Positions 16,729 through 24,498 of a stretch of DNA of 64,000 nt are shown here, piece by piece; position 1 is the stretch's first letter, and each line of letters begins with the position of its first letter. Under the pieces are notes generated by a model. That model saw only the letters and a list, made by a program, of their open reading frames with translations. It was not told the DNA's origin and did not search any database. Source of the stretch: Microbacterium trichothecenolyticum (GTDB lineage: Bacteria; Actinomycetota; Actinomycetes; Actinomycetales; Microbacteriaceae); contig NZ_JYJA01000040.1 of the NCBI RefSeq assembly GCF_000956465.1, forward strand, positions 248,001 to 312,000, written 5' to 3'. The translations under genes and the position numbers were made by a program.

Positions 16729-16734
16729 AGGGTA
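16729..16734 (-). promoter_or_regulatory. -10 element of the papain-fold gene (leaderless type)
   Basis: TACCCT on the minus strand, seven bases before the ATG at 16721. Confidence 0.35.
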
Positions 16735-16739
16735 ACGGG

Positions 16740-18011
16740 TCAGAACGGAGCGTCTCCGCAGTCCACGGCACGGAACACGGGCACGGTGCGCTCCGGCTCG
16801 ACCAGGTACCGGCGGCCCGAGGGCGACGTCCACTGGATCGCACCGCCTGAGCCGGCGACCTGCTCGATCGTCCAGTCGGTGTGATGTCGGACGGTGTGAT
16901 GCCCTTCGCACAGCGGCCCCAGATTCGTCAGCTCGGTGCTTCCGCCGAGCGCCCAGTCGACGTTGTGATCGATGTCGCACCGGGAGGCCGGCATCCCGCA
17001 CCCCGGCCCCATGCATCGGTCCGCCCGCCACTTCACGAGCTTCGCCAGCGCCGGCGGAGGCCGGTACTGATCGCGGCCGACCGAGAGCACCATTCCGGTC
17101 TCGGGGTGGGTGAGCACACGCGTCCACCCGGGTGCGCCGCCCGCGAGTTCCCGCGCCACGGGCAACGGGACGGGCCCGATCCCCTCGACGACCGTCGGAT
17201 CGAGGCCGGCCGCCGCGCGGGAGGCGTCGGACTCGTGGAGGAGTGCGAGCACCGGGACTGTAACGAACACCGTCGCCCGCACACCCCGGGCCTGCCCGGG
17301 ATGAGCTTCGACAGCGCCGTCGATGAGGAGGTCGAGCACGACATCTGCGCGAGCCTGATCGAGGGTGCGGGTGTCGCTGTCGCCCGCCTTGACCACCTTG
17401 GCCATCGCGGTCGCCCGTGACTGCGCCGCGGTGATCGCGACCAAAGGGGCGTACAGATGCAGCCACCCCATCCCGTCGTCGTCGGGCTCGACGGCGATCC
17501 GCCGCTTGGTGACGGCGCGCTCGTATCGCTCGGTCAGCGTCGCCGAACGAACGGTGTCGATGAGCGCGCGCAATTTGCGGCGGAACGTGCCCACCGGCTC
17601 CGCCTCAGCCAGCGCGAGGCCCGGCTCGAGCACCTGCGCGCGGAACTCCGGTTCGAGTTCGTTCACCGCGGAGACCAGGATCTCGGCGTGCCGCTCGGTG
17701 ATGCGAGTGCGCTCCATCGATGCCAGCACCACCGGGTAGGAGTGCACCAGCGCTTCCGCGAAGCCCAGCAGATCACCGGCCGCGTGCTCGGTGATCCGCA
17801 GCGCCGCCGCGAGTTCCAGTCGCACGCCGCGTTCGACGACCTCGGTGAGTACCCGGCCGGTGCGGGTCGCATCGCGCAGCGCATCGCGCCGCATCACGTC
17901 GATCCGCACCAGTCGCTGCGCGGCGAACACCGTCATCATGTCGGCCGCTTCGACGACCAGATCGAGCTCATCGGGAAGCACCTGGTCAGGCAGCGCCGGG
18001 TCGATGAACAT
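16740..18011 (-). CDS. DUF222 / HNH endonuclease domain protein (13E12 repeat family)
   Basis: A 423-residue protein of the actinobacterial 13E12 family. The N-terminal three quarters is the alpha-helical DUF222 region (helical pairs such as LAAALRITEHAAGDLLGFAE and ITERHAEILV). The C-terminal HNH module (about residues 320-375) has the zinc cysteines in CMGPGCGMPASRCDIDHN, then LGPLCEGHHTVRHH. The family is present in many copies per genome in these bacteria and often behaves as a repeat-like, mobile gene family; its role is not established. TAAAGT six bases before the ATG indicates a leaderless transcript. The downstream papain-fold gene is 18 bases away. Confidence 0.92.
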   Translation of the reverse strand: MFIDPALPDQVLPDELDLVVEAADMMTVFAAQRLVRIDVMRRDALRDATRTGRVLTEVVERGVRLELAAALRITEHAAGDLLGFAEALVHSYPVVLASMERTRITERHAEILVSAVNELEPEFRAQVLEPGLALAEAEPVGTFRRKLRALIDTVRSATLTERYERAVTKRRIAVEPDDDGMGWLHLYAPLVAITAAQSRATAMAKVVKAGDSDTRTLDQARADVVLDLLIDGAVEAHPGQARGVRATVFVTVPVLALLHESDASRAAAGLDPTVVEGIGPVPLPVARELAGGAPGWTRVLTHPETGMVLSVGRDQYRPPPALAKLVKWRADRCMGPGCGMPASRCDIDHNVDWALGGSTELTNLGPLCEGHHTVRHHTDWTIEQVAGSGGAIQWTSPSGRRYLVEPERTVPVFRAVDCGDAPF

Positions 18012-18017
18012 GCTTCG

Positions 18018-18023
18018 ACTTTA
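18018..18023 (-). promoter_or_regulatory. -10 element of the HNH gene (leaderless type)
   Basis: TAAAGT on the minus strand, six bases before the ATG at 18011. Confidence 0.45.
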
Positions 18024-18073
18024 GAACATACCTACGATATCCAGGGAGGGTCGAGCGGCTCCCGCAGCTGGAG

Positions 18074-18808
18074 TCAGGCAACCGACCCCGGCGAACGACG
18101 GAGCACGATCGCCGCCGGCATCCGCTTCACGATGGAGCGGAACAGCGGCTTCGCGAGATCTGCAGCCTCCGCCGGCTCGACGATGTGCGGTGACGACACG
18201 GAGTGGGTCGCACCCGACCACGTGAGTTCGGCCGATCCCGCCGCCACGACGTTGCGCGCCCAGTTCGTGTTCCGGCCCCACGGCAGGCCGATCATCACGA
18301 GCGCCGGGTCCACCGTGGGCACCATCGCGACGGGCGTCGCGTACGCCGTCCCGCTCTTGCGCCCACGATGGTGCAGCACCGCCCACAGCGGGAACCAGCG
18401 GCGACCGGCGAGGGCGTTCGCGAGGGGTTCCGTGGCCTTCACGAGCGCGCGCGGTGGTCCGGAGCCGCCGCCTGCCGCCCGCCGCATGGAGAAGCCGCGA
18501 AGGCCGCTGCCTCCGGCGAGCACGTCGCCGAAGTGGTACGAGATCGTGATGGCCATCGCAACTCCGCCGACAGCCGCGCCGACGGTCTCGCCGCGCGAAC
18601 GGATGCCTCGCCGCAGCAGCAGCGTCCCCACGATCGCGTTGGCCGCACTCCATGCCACGTTCACCCGCAGCGACGACAGACCGACACCGGGAGGATCGGC
18701 GAACGGGCTGGGAAACGGTCGTCCCTGCACGCCGCTCACCCCGTGCGGCACAGCGTTGACGAGCAACGCGGCGCCGACGGCGCTTCTGACGACCGACCTG
18801 ATCGACAC
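18074..18808 (-). CDS. Deazaflavin (F420)-type nitroreductase with N-terminal membrane extension
   Basis: A 244-residue protein with two parts. Residues about 1-95 carry two to three hydrophobic helices (SVVRSAVGAALLVNAVPHGV; VNVAWSAANAIVGTLLL). Residues about 120-244 match the split-barrel DDN/PNPOx-like family: LHHRGRKSGTAYATPVAM then GLPWGRNTNWARNVVAAG, the usual F420-contacting segments. Family members reduce quinones or nitro compounds with reduced F420. The start is GTG 18808, with TAGGGT six bases upstream (leaderless). The membrane part resembles a separate small membrane protein, so this may be a natural fusion that tethers a quinone reductase to the membrane. Confidence 0.78.
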   Translation of the reverse strand: MSIRSVVRSAVGAALLVNAVPHGVSGVQGRPFPSPFADPPGVGLSSLRVNVAWSAANAIVGTLLLRRGIRSRGETVGAAVGGVAMAITISYHFGDVLAGGSGLRGFSMRRAAGGGSGPPRALVKATEPLANALAGRRWFPLWAVLHHRGRKSGTAYATPVAMVPTVDPALVMIGLPWGRNTNWARNVVAAGSAELTWSGATHSVSSPHIVEPAEAADLAKPLFRSIVKRMPAAIVLRRSPGSVA

Positions 18809-18814
18809 ACGCCC

Positions 18815-18820
18815 ACCCTA
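18815..18820 (-). promoter_or_regulatory. -10 element of the nitroreductase gene (leaderless type)
   Basis: TAGGGT on the minus strand, six bases before GTG 18808. Confidence 0.4.
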
Positions 18821-18876
18821 CGACGGCGGTCGCAGCATCCGTCCTCCGAATCAGGATCTCCTGATCCGCCAAGACG

Positions 18877-20190
18877 TCAGGCCGCGAGCTCCGCCCGTTC
18901 GCCGACCCCCGGCAGCCCGAGGTTCTCCCGCAGCGTCGTTCCCACGTACTCGGCCGGATAGACGCCGCGTTCCTGCAGCTCGGGGATGAGGCCGTCCACG
19001 ATGTCGTCCAGTCCCTCAGGCACCAGGTACGGCGACACGTTGAACCCGTCGACGGCACCCGCCTCCACGTACTTCTGCACCAGGTCGGCGATCGTCGAGT
19101 ACCCACCCACGAACGTGCGAAGCGACGACCTCTTCATGACGAACTCGCGGATCGACAGGCCCTCGGCAGCCGCGCTCTCGCGCCACTCGCGCGCCGTCTC
19201 GACCGCGCGGCGGCCCTGGAACAGCGATCCGCGCTGGCCGTCGACCTCGTCGACGACCGGGTCGATGTCGGGCAGGGGTCCGTCGGCGTCGAACTCGGAG
19301 AGGTCGCGGCCCCAGATCGGCTCGAGGAAGCGGATCGCCGTCTGCGGCGACACCTGCGCACGCGTGACCCACTCGGCCTTCTCGCGAGCCTCGGCATCGG
19401 TCTCGGCGAGGATGAACTGCGCACCGGGGAAGAACTTGAGGTCGTCTTCGGTCCGTCCGTGGCGAGGGAGGCGCCGGCGCACGTCGGCGGCGAACGCCAC
19501 GGCGTCCTCCAGACCCGGATGCCCCGAGAAGATCACATCCGCGCTCGCCGCAGCGAATTCGCGGCCCTCGTCGGAGTCGCCCGCCTGGAAGAGCACCGGC
19601 CGGCCCTGCGCGCTCGGCGGCAACGGCGCGGGGCCCTCGAACGACACGAGCTGATCGCCGACCCTGACCGGGGTGCCGACGCCGTCGGCCCCCGCGTCCC
19701 ACAGCCGCTGGGCGGCGGCCACGAACTGCGCCGCCCGGCGGTAGCGGTCGGCGTGCTCGAGGTAGCCGCCGCGGCGGAAGTTCGCTCCGGTCCAGGCGTT
19801 GTCGGTCGTGACGATGTTCCACCCGGCACGGCCCTCGCTGAGCAGGTCGAGAGAGTTCAGGCGCTTCGCCAGGTCGTACGGGTCGTTGTACGTCGTGTTC
19901 TGCGTCGCGACGAGACCGATGCGTTCGGTGACGGCGGCGAGGGCCGCGAGCTGAGTCTGCGCATCGGGCCGGCCGGCGATGTCGAGGTCGTGGATGCGGC
20001 CGAAGTGCTCCCGCAGGCGCAGACCCTCGCCGAGGAAGAACGCCGAGAACAGCCCGCGCTCGGCGGTCTGCGCGATGCGGCGGAACGACTCGAAGTCGTA
20101 CTGCGAGCCACTGCGGTCGCTCGACCAGATGGTTCCGAAGTTGACCCCCTGGAAGAAGACACCGAACTGGATGCGGCGGGACGTGGTCAT
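18877..20190 (-). CDS. NtaA/SnaA/DszA-family FMN-dependent monooxygenase (cluster A)
   Basis: A 437-residue luciferase-like monooxygenase that uses FMNH2 supplied by a separate reductase. Family hallmarks: FGVFFQGVNFGTIWSS at the N-terminus, ERGLFSAFFLGEGLRLREHFGRIHDLD, ATQNTTYNDPYDLAKRLNSLD, SEGRAGWNIVTTDNAW, FRRGGYLEHADRY and PVLFQAGDSDEGREFAA. The length is typical (430-460). Its start overlaps the stop of the adjacent LLM gene by four bases, so the two are co-translated. The closest paralogue in the window is 46204-47565, likewise paired. Known relatives act on nitrilotriacetate, dibenzothiophene sulfone, dimethyl sulfide and N-acetyl-S-alkylcysteines; next to an amino-acid-type ABC transporter the last group is favoured, by inference. 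Confidence 0.9.
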   Translation of the reverse strand: MTTSRRIQFGVFFQGVNFGTIWSSDRSGSQYDFESFRRIAQTAERGLFSAFFLGEGLRLREHFGRIHDLDIAGRPDAQTQLAALAAVTERIGLVATQNTTYNDPYDLAKRLNSLDLLSEGRAGWNIVTTDNAWTGANFRRGGYLEHADRYRRAAQFVAAAQRLWDAGADGVGTPVRVGDQLVSFEGPAPLPPSAQGRPVLFQAGDSDEGREFAAASADVIFSGHPGLEDAVAFAADVRRRLPRHGRTEDDLKFFPGAQFILAETDAEAREKAEWVTRAQVSPQTAIRFLEPIWGRDLSEFDADGPLPDIDPVVDEVDGQRGSLFQGRRAVETAREWRESAAAEGLSIREFVMKRSSLRTFVGGYSTIADLVQKYVEAGAVDGFNVSPYLVPEGLDDIVDGLIPELQERGVYPAEYVGTTLRENLGLPGVGERAELAA

Positions 20191-21245
20191 GCGAACTCCT
20201 TCACGGCGGTGGCGGCATAGCGATTGACGGGACGCTCGAGCCCGAGTACGCCACGCAGAGTCTCGCCGGCTCGCGGCGATCGGAAGCCGATCTGCTCCCG
20301 CAGCGCCGGCAGCACCGCGCGACCGAGCTCCTCGAGATCGACATCGAGTTCTGCGACGTGAAGGCGTACACCGTCCACGGATGCTGCGAGCTCCGCGATG
20401 AGCGCGACCAGACCGTCGGCCCCACCCGCGTAGCGCAGGCGCCCGGCCTCCGGCCAGGGCCCCAGCACGGACAGTCGCCGAGCCGCGGACACCCCTCGGG
20501 CGTCGAGCACCACTTCGACCTCGGCCCAGACGAGGGTCGCGCCTTCCGCACGCGCGCGGGCGGCAGCATCCGTGATCTCCGCCCGATCGGCACCCGTGAC
20601 CAGCGCGACGTCCGCACCCACGGTGCCGGCGGACGACACCACCACGAGCTGCCCCTGCGGCGGCCGTGGCGTGATGAGCGGACCCTTCACCGAGAAGCTC
20701 TCGCCCTCGAAATCGACGTAGTGCAGCTTGTCGGCGTCGAGATACCGGCCGGTGGCGACGTCCTGGATGACGGCGTCGTCCTCCCACGAGTCCCAGAGCC
20801 GGCGCGCGACTTCGATGACGTCGTGGCGCTCGCGCTCGAGCTCGGCGTCGGTCAGCGCCTCGCGTCCGTACGCGGCGGCGTCGTGCGCGGACCCGGAGGA
20901 CGCGGCGATCCAGCCCGCGCGTCCGTTCGACGTCCAGTCGAGGCTCGCGAGCTGCGTCGCCACATGGAACGGCTCGCTGTAGGCGACGTGGGCGACGGGC
21001 ACGAGCCCGATGGCCGACGTGAGCGGGGAGATGAACGCGGCGCGCTGCACGGCGTCCAGGCGAGGCAGGTCGCTCGCCGGCAGCGGTGAGTCGTCGAAGG
21101 TCACGGCGGTGAAGCCGAAGCGCTCGGCGGCCGCGCCGCGGGAGGCGAGAAGGCGAGGCGACGCCGCGGCGGAGGCAGCGGATGCCGCGGGGTGGGCGCC
21201 GTGGGCATCCAGCTCGAGGGCGACAGCGAAACGGGTGTCGGACAT
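20187..21245 (-). CDS. LLM-class flavin-dependent oxidoreductase (cluster A, paired)
   Basis: A 352-residue luciferase-like protein, first gene of a two-gene operon with 18877-20190. AERFGFTAVTFDDSP, IGLVPVAHVAYSEPFHVATQ, SNGRAGWIAASSGS, RRLWDSWEDDAVIQD and TGRYLDADKLHYVDFEGESF follow the LLM fold. It is clearly related to 47562-48788 (compare RLWDSWQDDAIIRDAATGRF), which occupies the same place in cluster B. The C-terminal half is shorter and more divergent than the NtaA type. A TACCGT hexamer seven bases before the ATG suggests a leaderless transcript, divergent from the ABC transporter operon 197 bp away; the shared region could hold a common control site. Confidence 0.85.
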   Translation of the reverse strand: MSDTRFAVALELDAHGAHPAASAASAAASPRLLASRGAAAERFGFTAVTFDDSPLPASDLPRLDAVQRAAFISPLTSAIGLVPVAHVAYSEPFHVATQLASLDWTSNGRAGWIAASSGSAHDAAAYGREALTDAELERERHDVIEVARRLWDSWEDDAVIQDVATGRYLDADKLHYVDFEGESFSVKGPLITPRPPQGQLVVVSSAGTVGADVALVTGADRAEITDAAARARAEGATLVWAEVEVVLDARGVSAARRLSVLGPWPEAGRLRYAGGADGLVALIAELAASVDGVRLHVAELDVDLEELGRAVLPALREQIGFRSPRAGETLRGVLGLERPVNRYAATAVKEFA

Positions 21246-21252
21246 GCGAGCC

Positions 21253-21258
21253 ACGGTA
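21253..21258 (-). promoter_or_regulatory. -10 element of the cluster A monooxygenase pair (leaderless type)
   Basis: TACCGT on the minus strand, seven bases before the ATG at 21245. On the other side of the intergenic region TACGTT (about 21385-21390) may serve the transporter genes. Confidence 0.4.
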
Positions 21259-21442
21259 GGTCTCCGCACCCGCACTGGGCCGGACTGCGTCGCCGGGTTC
21301 CGGAGTGTGACGCCGCGTTGCAGACCGTCACGATCCGTGTCGCCGCGGGGCCGGCGCGGTTGGGCCGCCTGCCCGGCAGGGCCCTACGTTCGGCCTACCG
21401 GCGCACCCCTCAGACCCCGCGCCCCGACCGAGGAGCCCCCTC

Positions 21443-22522
21443 ATGACCGACACACTTCCGCGCCAGGCAGGCGCCGCCGAGGTCGCCCCGCCGTCGTCCG
21501 CGGCGTCGTCGCGCGTCGACCTGGGCGACCTCCGCGTGGTCCACACCCGGCATTGGTTCCGGTGGTCCATCGGCATCGTCGTGCTGTTCGTCGTCGCTCA
21601 GTTCGCGTGGTCGCTGGTGACGAACGAGAACTACGAGTGGGACGTCTTCGCGCACTACTTCCTCTCGGAGCCGGTGCTGCAGGGCGTCGGCATCACGCTG
21701 GCACTCACCGTGATCTCGGCGACCATCGGCTTCTTCCTCGGCACGCTCCTCGCCCTCGCCCGTCTCGCGAAGTCGCCGCTGCTCAACTCCGCCGCCTGGG
21801 TCTTCATCTGGTTCTTCCGCTCGGTGCCCCTCGTGGTGCAGATCATCGTCTGGTACAACCTCGGCTACCTGTATCCGACCCTCGGCCTCGGCACCCCGTT
21901 CACGACCGACTTCTGGATCGTCGAGTTCCCGACCGTGCAGCTCATCAGCGCCTTCGCGGCCGCCATCCTCGGCCTCAGCCTCAACCAGGCCGCCTACTCG
22001 GCGGAGATCATCCGCGGCGGCCTGCTGTCGGTCGACCAGGGCCAGCTCGAGGCGGCCGCGGCACTCGGCATCCCTCCGCGCCGGCGGTTGACCCGGATCG
22101 TCCTGCCGCAGGCGATGCGCTCGATCGTCCCGAACGCCACCAACGAGGTGATCGGCCTCGTCAAGGGCGCGTCGGTCGTGTTCGTGATCGCGATCCCCGA
22201 GGTGTTCTACGCGGTCCAGGTCATCTACAACCGCAACAGCCGCGTGATCCCGCTGCTGCTGGTCGCGGTGGTCTGGTACACGATCATCACCACGATCCTG
22301 AGCATCGCGCAGTACTACATCGAGCGGCACTACGCCCGCGGCAGCGTCCGCGTCCTGCCCCCGACGCCCGTGCAGCGGGCCCGCCACTGGATCGCGCTGC
22401 AGTGGGCGCGCCTCGGCGACGCTGATTCGTCACCACCTCCTCTGGAGGGATCGGATGCTGCGCCCCTGCCCACTGCGGCACAGCACAGCAACGGCAACGA
22501 CGCGAAGTTCGGAGGGCGCTGA
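21443..22522 (+). CDS. Amino-acid ABC transporter permease (polar amino acid type)
   Basis: A 359-residue membrane protein, first gene of a three-gene importer operon. After a 35-residue polar N-terminus there are about five to six helices; GVGITLALTVISATIGFFLG starts the HisM/GlnP-type permease domain and SAEIIRGGLLSVDQGQLEAA is the EAA-loop region that contacts the ATPase. A 55-residue hydrophilic tail follows. Only one permease gene is present, so it probably forms a homodimer. The next gene starts one base after its stop. GAGGAG 13 bases before the ATG is a rather distant ribosome site. Neighbouring LLM monooxygenases suggest a modified amino acid as the substrate. Confidence 0.93.
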   Translation: MTDTLPRQAGAAEVAPPSSAASSRVDLGDLRVVHTRHWFRWSIGIVVLFVVAQFAWSLVTNENYEWDVFAHYFLSEPVLQGVGITLALTVISATIGFFLGTLLALARLAKSPLLNSAAWVFIWFFRSVPLVVQIIVWYNLGYLYPTLGLGTPFTTDFWIVEFPTVQLISAFAAAILGLSLNQAAYSAEIIRGGLLSVDQGQLEAAAALGIPPRRRLTRIVLPQAMRSIVPNATNEVIGLVKGASVVFVIAIPEVFYAVQVIYNRNSRVIPLLLVAVVWYTIITTILSIAQYYIERHYARGSVRVLPPTPVQRARHWIALQWARLGDADSSPPPLEGSDAAPLPTAAQHSNGNDAKFGGR

Positions 22523-22523
22523 C

Positions 22524-23327
22524 ATGAGCACCACCATCGTCCAGACCGCGGCGGAGACCGCCACCAAGGGGCTCGTCGAGATCCACAACGTGCACAAGAG
22601 CTACGGCGGCGTCGAGGTGCTGCGAGGAATCGACCTGACCGTCCAGCCGGGCGAGGTCGTCGCGATCCTCGGGCCGAGCGGCTCGGGCAAGTCGACGCTC
22701 CTGCGCACCATCAACCACCTCGAGAGCGTCGACCGCGGCTCGGTCACGGTCGACGGCCAGCTGATCGGCTACGAGCTGCGCGGCGCCAAGCTCTACGAGC
22801 TGCGCGAGCGCGAGGTGCTCGAGCGCCGCACGCAGATCGGCATCGTCTTCCAGAACTTCAACCTCTTTCCGCACCTGACCGCGCTCGAGAACGTCACGGA
22901 GGCGCCCGTCGCGCTCGGCCGGCTCTCGAAGGACGACGCCCGCGAGCTCGCGCTGGGCCTGCTCGACCGTGTCGGGCTCGCCGACAAGGCGGAGCATTAC
23001 CCACGGCAGCTGTCGGGCGGGCAGCAGCAGCGCGTCGCGATCGCTCGAGCTCTCGCGCTCAAGCCCAAGGTGATCCTGTTCGACGAGCCGACCAGCGCGC
23101 TCGATCCGGAGCTCGTCGGCGAGGTGCTCGACGTCATCCGCGACCTCGCGCAGCTCGGCACGACGCTCGTGATCGTCACGCACGAGGTCGGGTTCGCCCG
23201 CGAGGTCGCCGACCGCGTCGTGTTCCTCGACGGCGGCCGCGTCATCGAGCAGGGCCCGCCCGCCGAGGTGCTCGTGGCACCGAAGCACCCCCGCGTCCAG
23301 GACTTCCTCGCGAAGGTCCTGGCCTGA
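22524..23327 (+). CDS. Amino-acid ABC transporter ATP-binding protein
   Basis: A 267-residue ABC ATPase of the GlnQ/HisP type. Walker A GPSGSGKST, Q-loop FQNFNLFPHLTALENV, signature QLSGGQQQRVAIARAL, Walker B VILFDEPTSALDPEL and switch His in VTHEVGFAREVADRV are intact. GGAGGG is well placed before ATG 22524. It energises uptake with the permease and the binding protein on either side. Confidence 0.96.
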   Translation: MSTTIVQTAAETATKGLVEIHNVHKSYGGVEVLRGIDLTVQPGEVVAILGPSGSGKSTLLRTINHLESVDRGSVTVDGQLIGYELRGAKLYELREREVLERRTQIGIVFQNFNLFPHLTALENVTEAPVALGRLSKDDARELALGLLDRVGLADKAEHYPRQLSGGQQQRVAIARALALKPKVILFDEPTSALDPELVGEVLDVIRDLAQLGTTLVIVTHEVGFAREVADRVVFLDGGRVIEQGPPAEVLVAPKHPRVQDFLAKVLA

Positions 23328-23379
23328 CCCCACCGAGATCTCGACCCCGAGTCCTCACCCGAGAGAAGGAAGCAGTCAC

Positions 23380-24372
23380 ATGGCACTCAGCAAGAAACAG
23401 GGCATCGCGATCGGCGTCGGCGTCGTCGCGGTGGCCGCGATCGTCGGCGGCATCGTCTGGGGCGTCAACCAGAACGCGCCGGCCGAGGCGGCCGCCCCCG
23501 AGGCGACCGAGGAGTCGGCGAACGTCACGACCGACGAGATCCAGTGGGTCCGTCTCGACGAGCCCGTCGCCGAAGCCGTCGAGGCGCTCGAAGCGAGCGG
23601 CTTCGAGCCGGTCGAGCCGGGCAAGCTCACGGTGGCGCACTCCGCGTACGTCCCCCCGCTGGGCTACATCCCCGAGGGCGAGACGAACCCCGCCGGCACC
23701 GAGCCGAACATCGGCGCCCTGATCGCCGACGCGCTCGGCCTCGAGTACAACCCGGTCGTCGTCGCGTGGGCGGACTGGCCCCTCGGCATCCAGTCCGGCA
23801 AGTACGACCTCATCACCTCGAACGTCACCGTGACCGAGGAGCGCAAGGAGCTCTACGACTTCGCGAGCTACCGCGAGGACCTTCTCGGCTTCTACGTGAA
23901 GAGCGACAGCGACATCGAGAAGATCGAGGAGGCTGCGGACATCTCGGGCCTCAAGATCGCGGTCGGCTCGGGCACGAACCAGGAGCAGGTGCTGCTCGCC
24001 TGGAACGAGGAGCTCGAGGCCGCCGGCGAGGAGCCGGCGGAGCTGCAGTACTTCGACGACAACGCCGCGACCGTGCTGGCGCTGCAGTCGGGCCGCATCG
24101 ACGCGACGTTCGGTCCGAACGCGACGTCGGCGTGGGCCGCCCGCGAGACCGGTGACACCAAGCTCGTCGGCCTCGTGCCCGGCGGCTGGCCGCTGACCGC
24201 GAACATCGCCGCCGCGACCGCCAAGGGCAACGGACTCATCGAGCCGGTGGCCATCGCGCTCAACTACCTCATCGAGAACGGCCAGTACGACGAGGTCCTC
24301 AAGATCTGGGACCTCGAGTCCGAGCGCGTCGACGAGAGCCTCGTCAACCCGCCGGGACTCCCCAAGTCCTGA
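23380..24372 (+). CDS. Amino-acid ABC transporter substrate-binding protein, membrane-anchored without lipobox
   Basis: A 330-residue binding protein. The first 30 residues are a single hydrophobic helix (GIAIGVGVVAVAAIVGGIVWG) followed by an Ala/Glu-rich linker; there is no Cys, so it is not a lipoprotein and is presumably held by an uncleaved anchor or released. The bilobed domain (about residues 80-325) carries typical SBP_bac_3 segments: NIGALIADALGLEYNPVVV, WPLGIQSGKYDLITSNVTVTEERK and LKIAVGSGTNQEQVLLAWNE. The ligand is unknown; the context of monooxygenase and acetyltransferase genes points to an S- or N-substituted amino acid. GAGAAGGAAG precedes the start. Confidence 0.88.
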   Translation: MALSKKQGIAIGVGVVAVAAIVGGIVWGVNQNAPAEAAAPEATEESANVTTDEIQWVRLDEPVAEAVEALEASGFEPVEPGKLTVAHSAYVPPLGYIPEGETNPAGTEPNIGALIADALGLEYNPVVVAWADWPLGIQSGKYDLITSNVTVTEERKELYDFASYREDLLGFYVKSDSDIEKIEEAADISGLKIAVGSGTNQEQVLLAWNEELEAAGEEPAELQYFDDNAATVLALQSGRIDATFGPNATSAWAARETGDTKLVGLVPGGWPLTANIAAATAKGNGLIEPVAIALNYLIENGQYDEVLKIWDLESERVDESLVNPPGLPKS

Positions 24373-24378
24373 CGGATC

Positions 24379-24462
24379 GGCACAGGATCGGAGGTTTCGG
24401 ACGACACACCGGGGACGGATGCTGCCACCCGGCGTGTCGCCGAGAACCTCCGATTCTGTGCC
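24379..24462. terminator. Long imperfect inverted repeat after the transporter operon
   Basis: Two arms of about 35 bases (24379-24413 and 24428-24462) can pair along most of their length; GGCACAG, ATCGGAGGTT, CGACAC and CCGGG segments match exactly, with about six mismatches in between. The loop is 14 bases and contains GGATGCTGC. It begins seven bases after the binding-protein stop and ends 37 bases before the LLM-GNAT gene, so it may be a terminator, an attenuator or an mRNA stabiliser between the two. No T tract. Confidence 0.7.
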
Positions 24463-24498
24463 CTCGTTCCACGTCTGCACCACGTCTAGGGAGCACCC

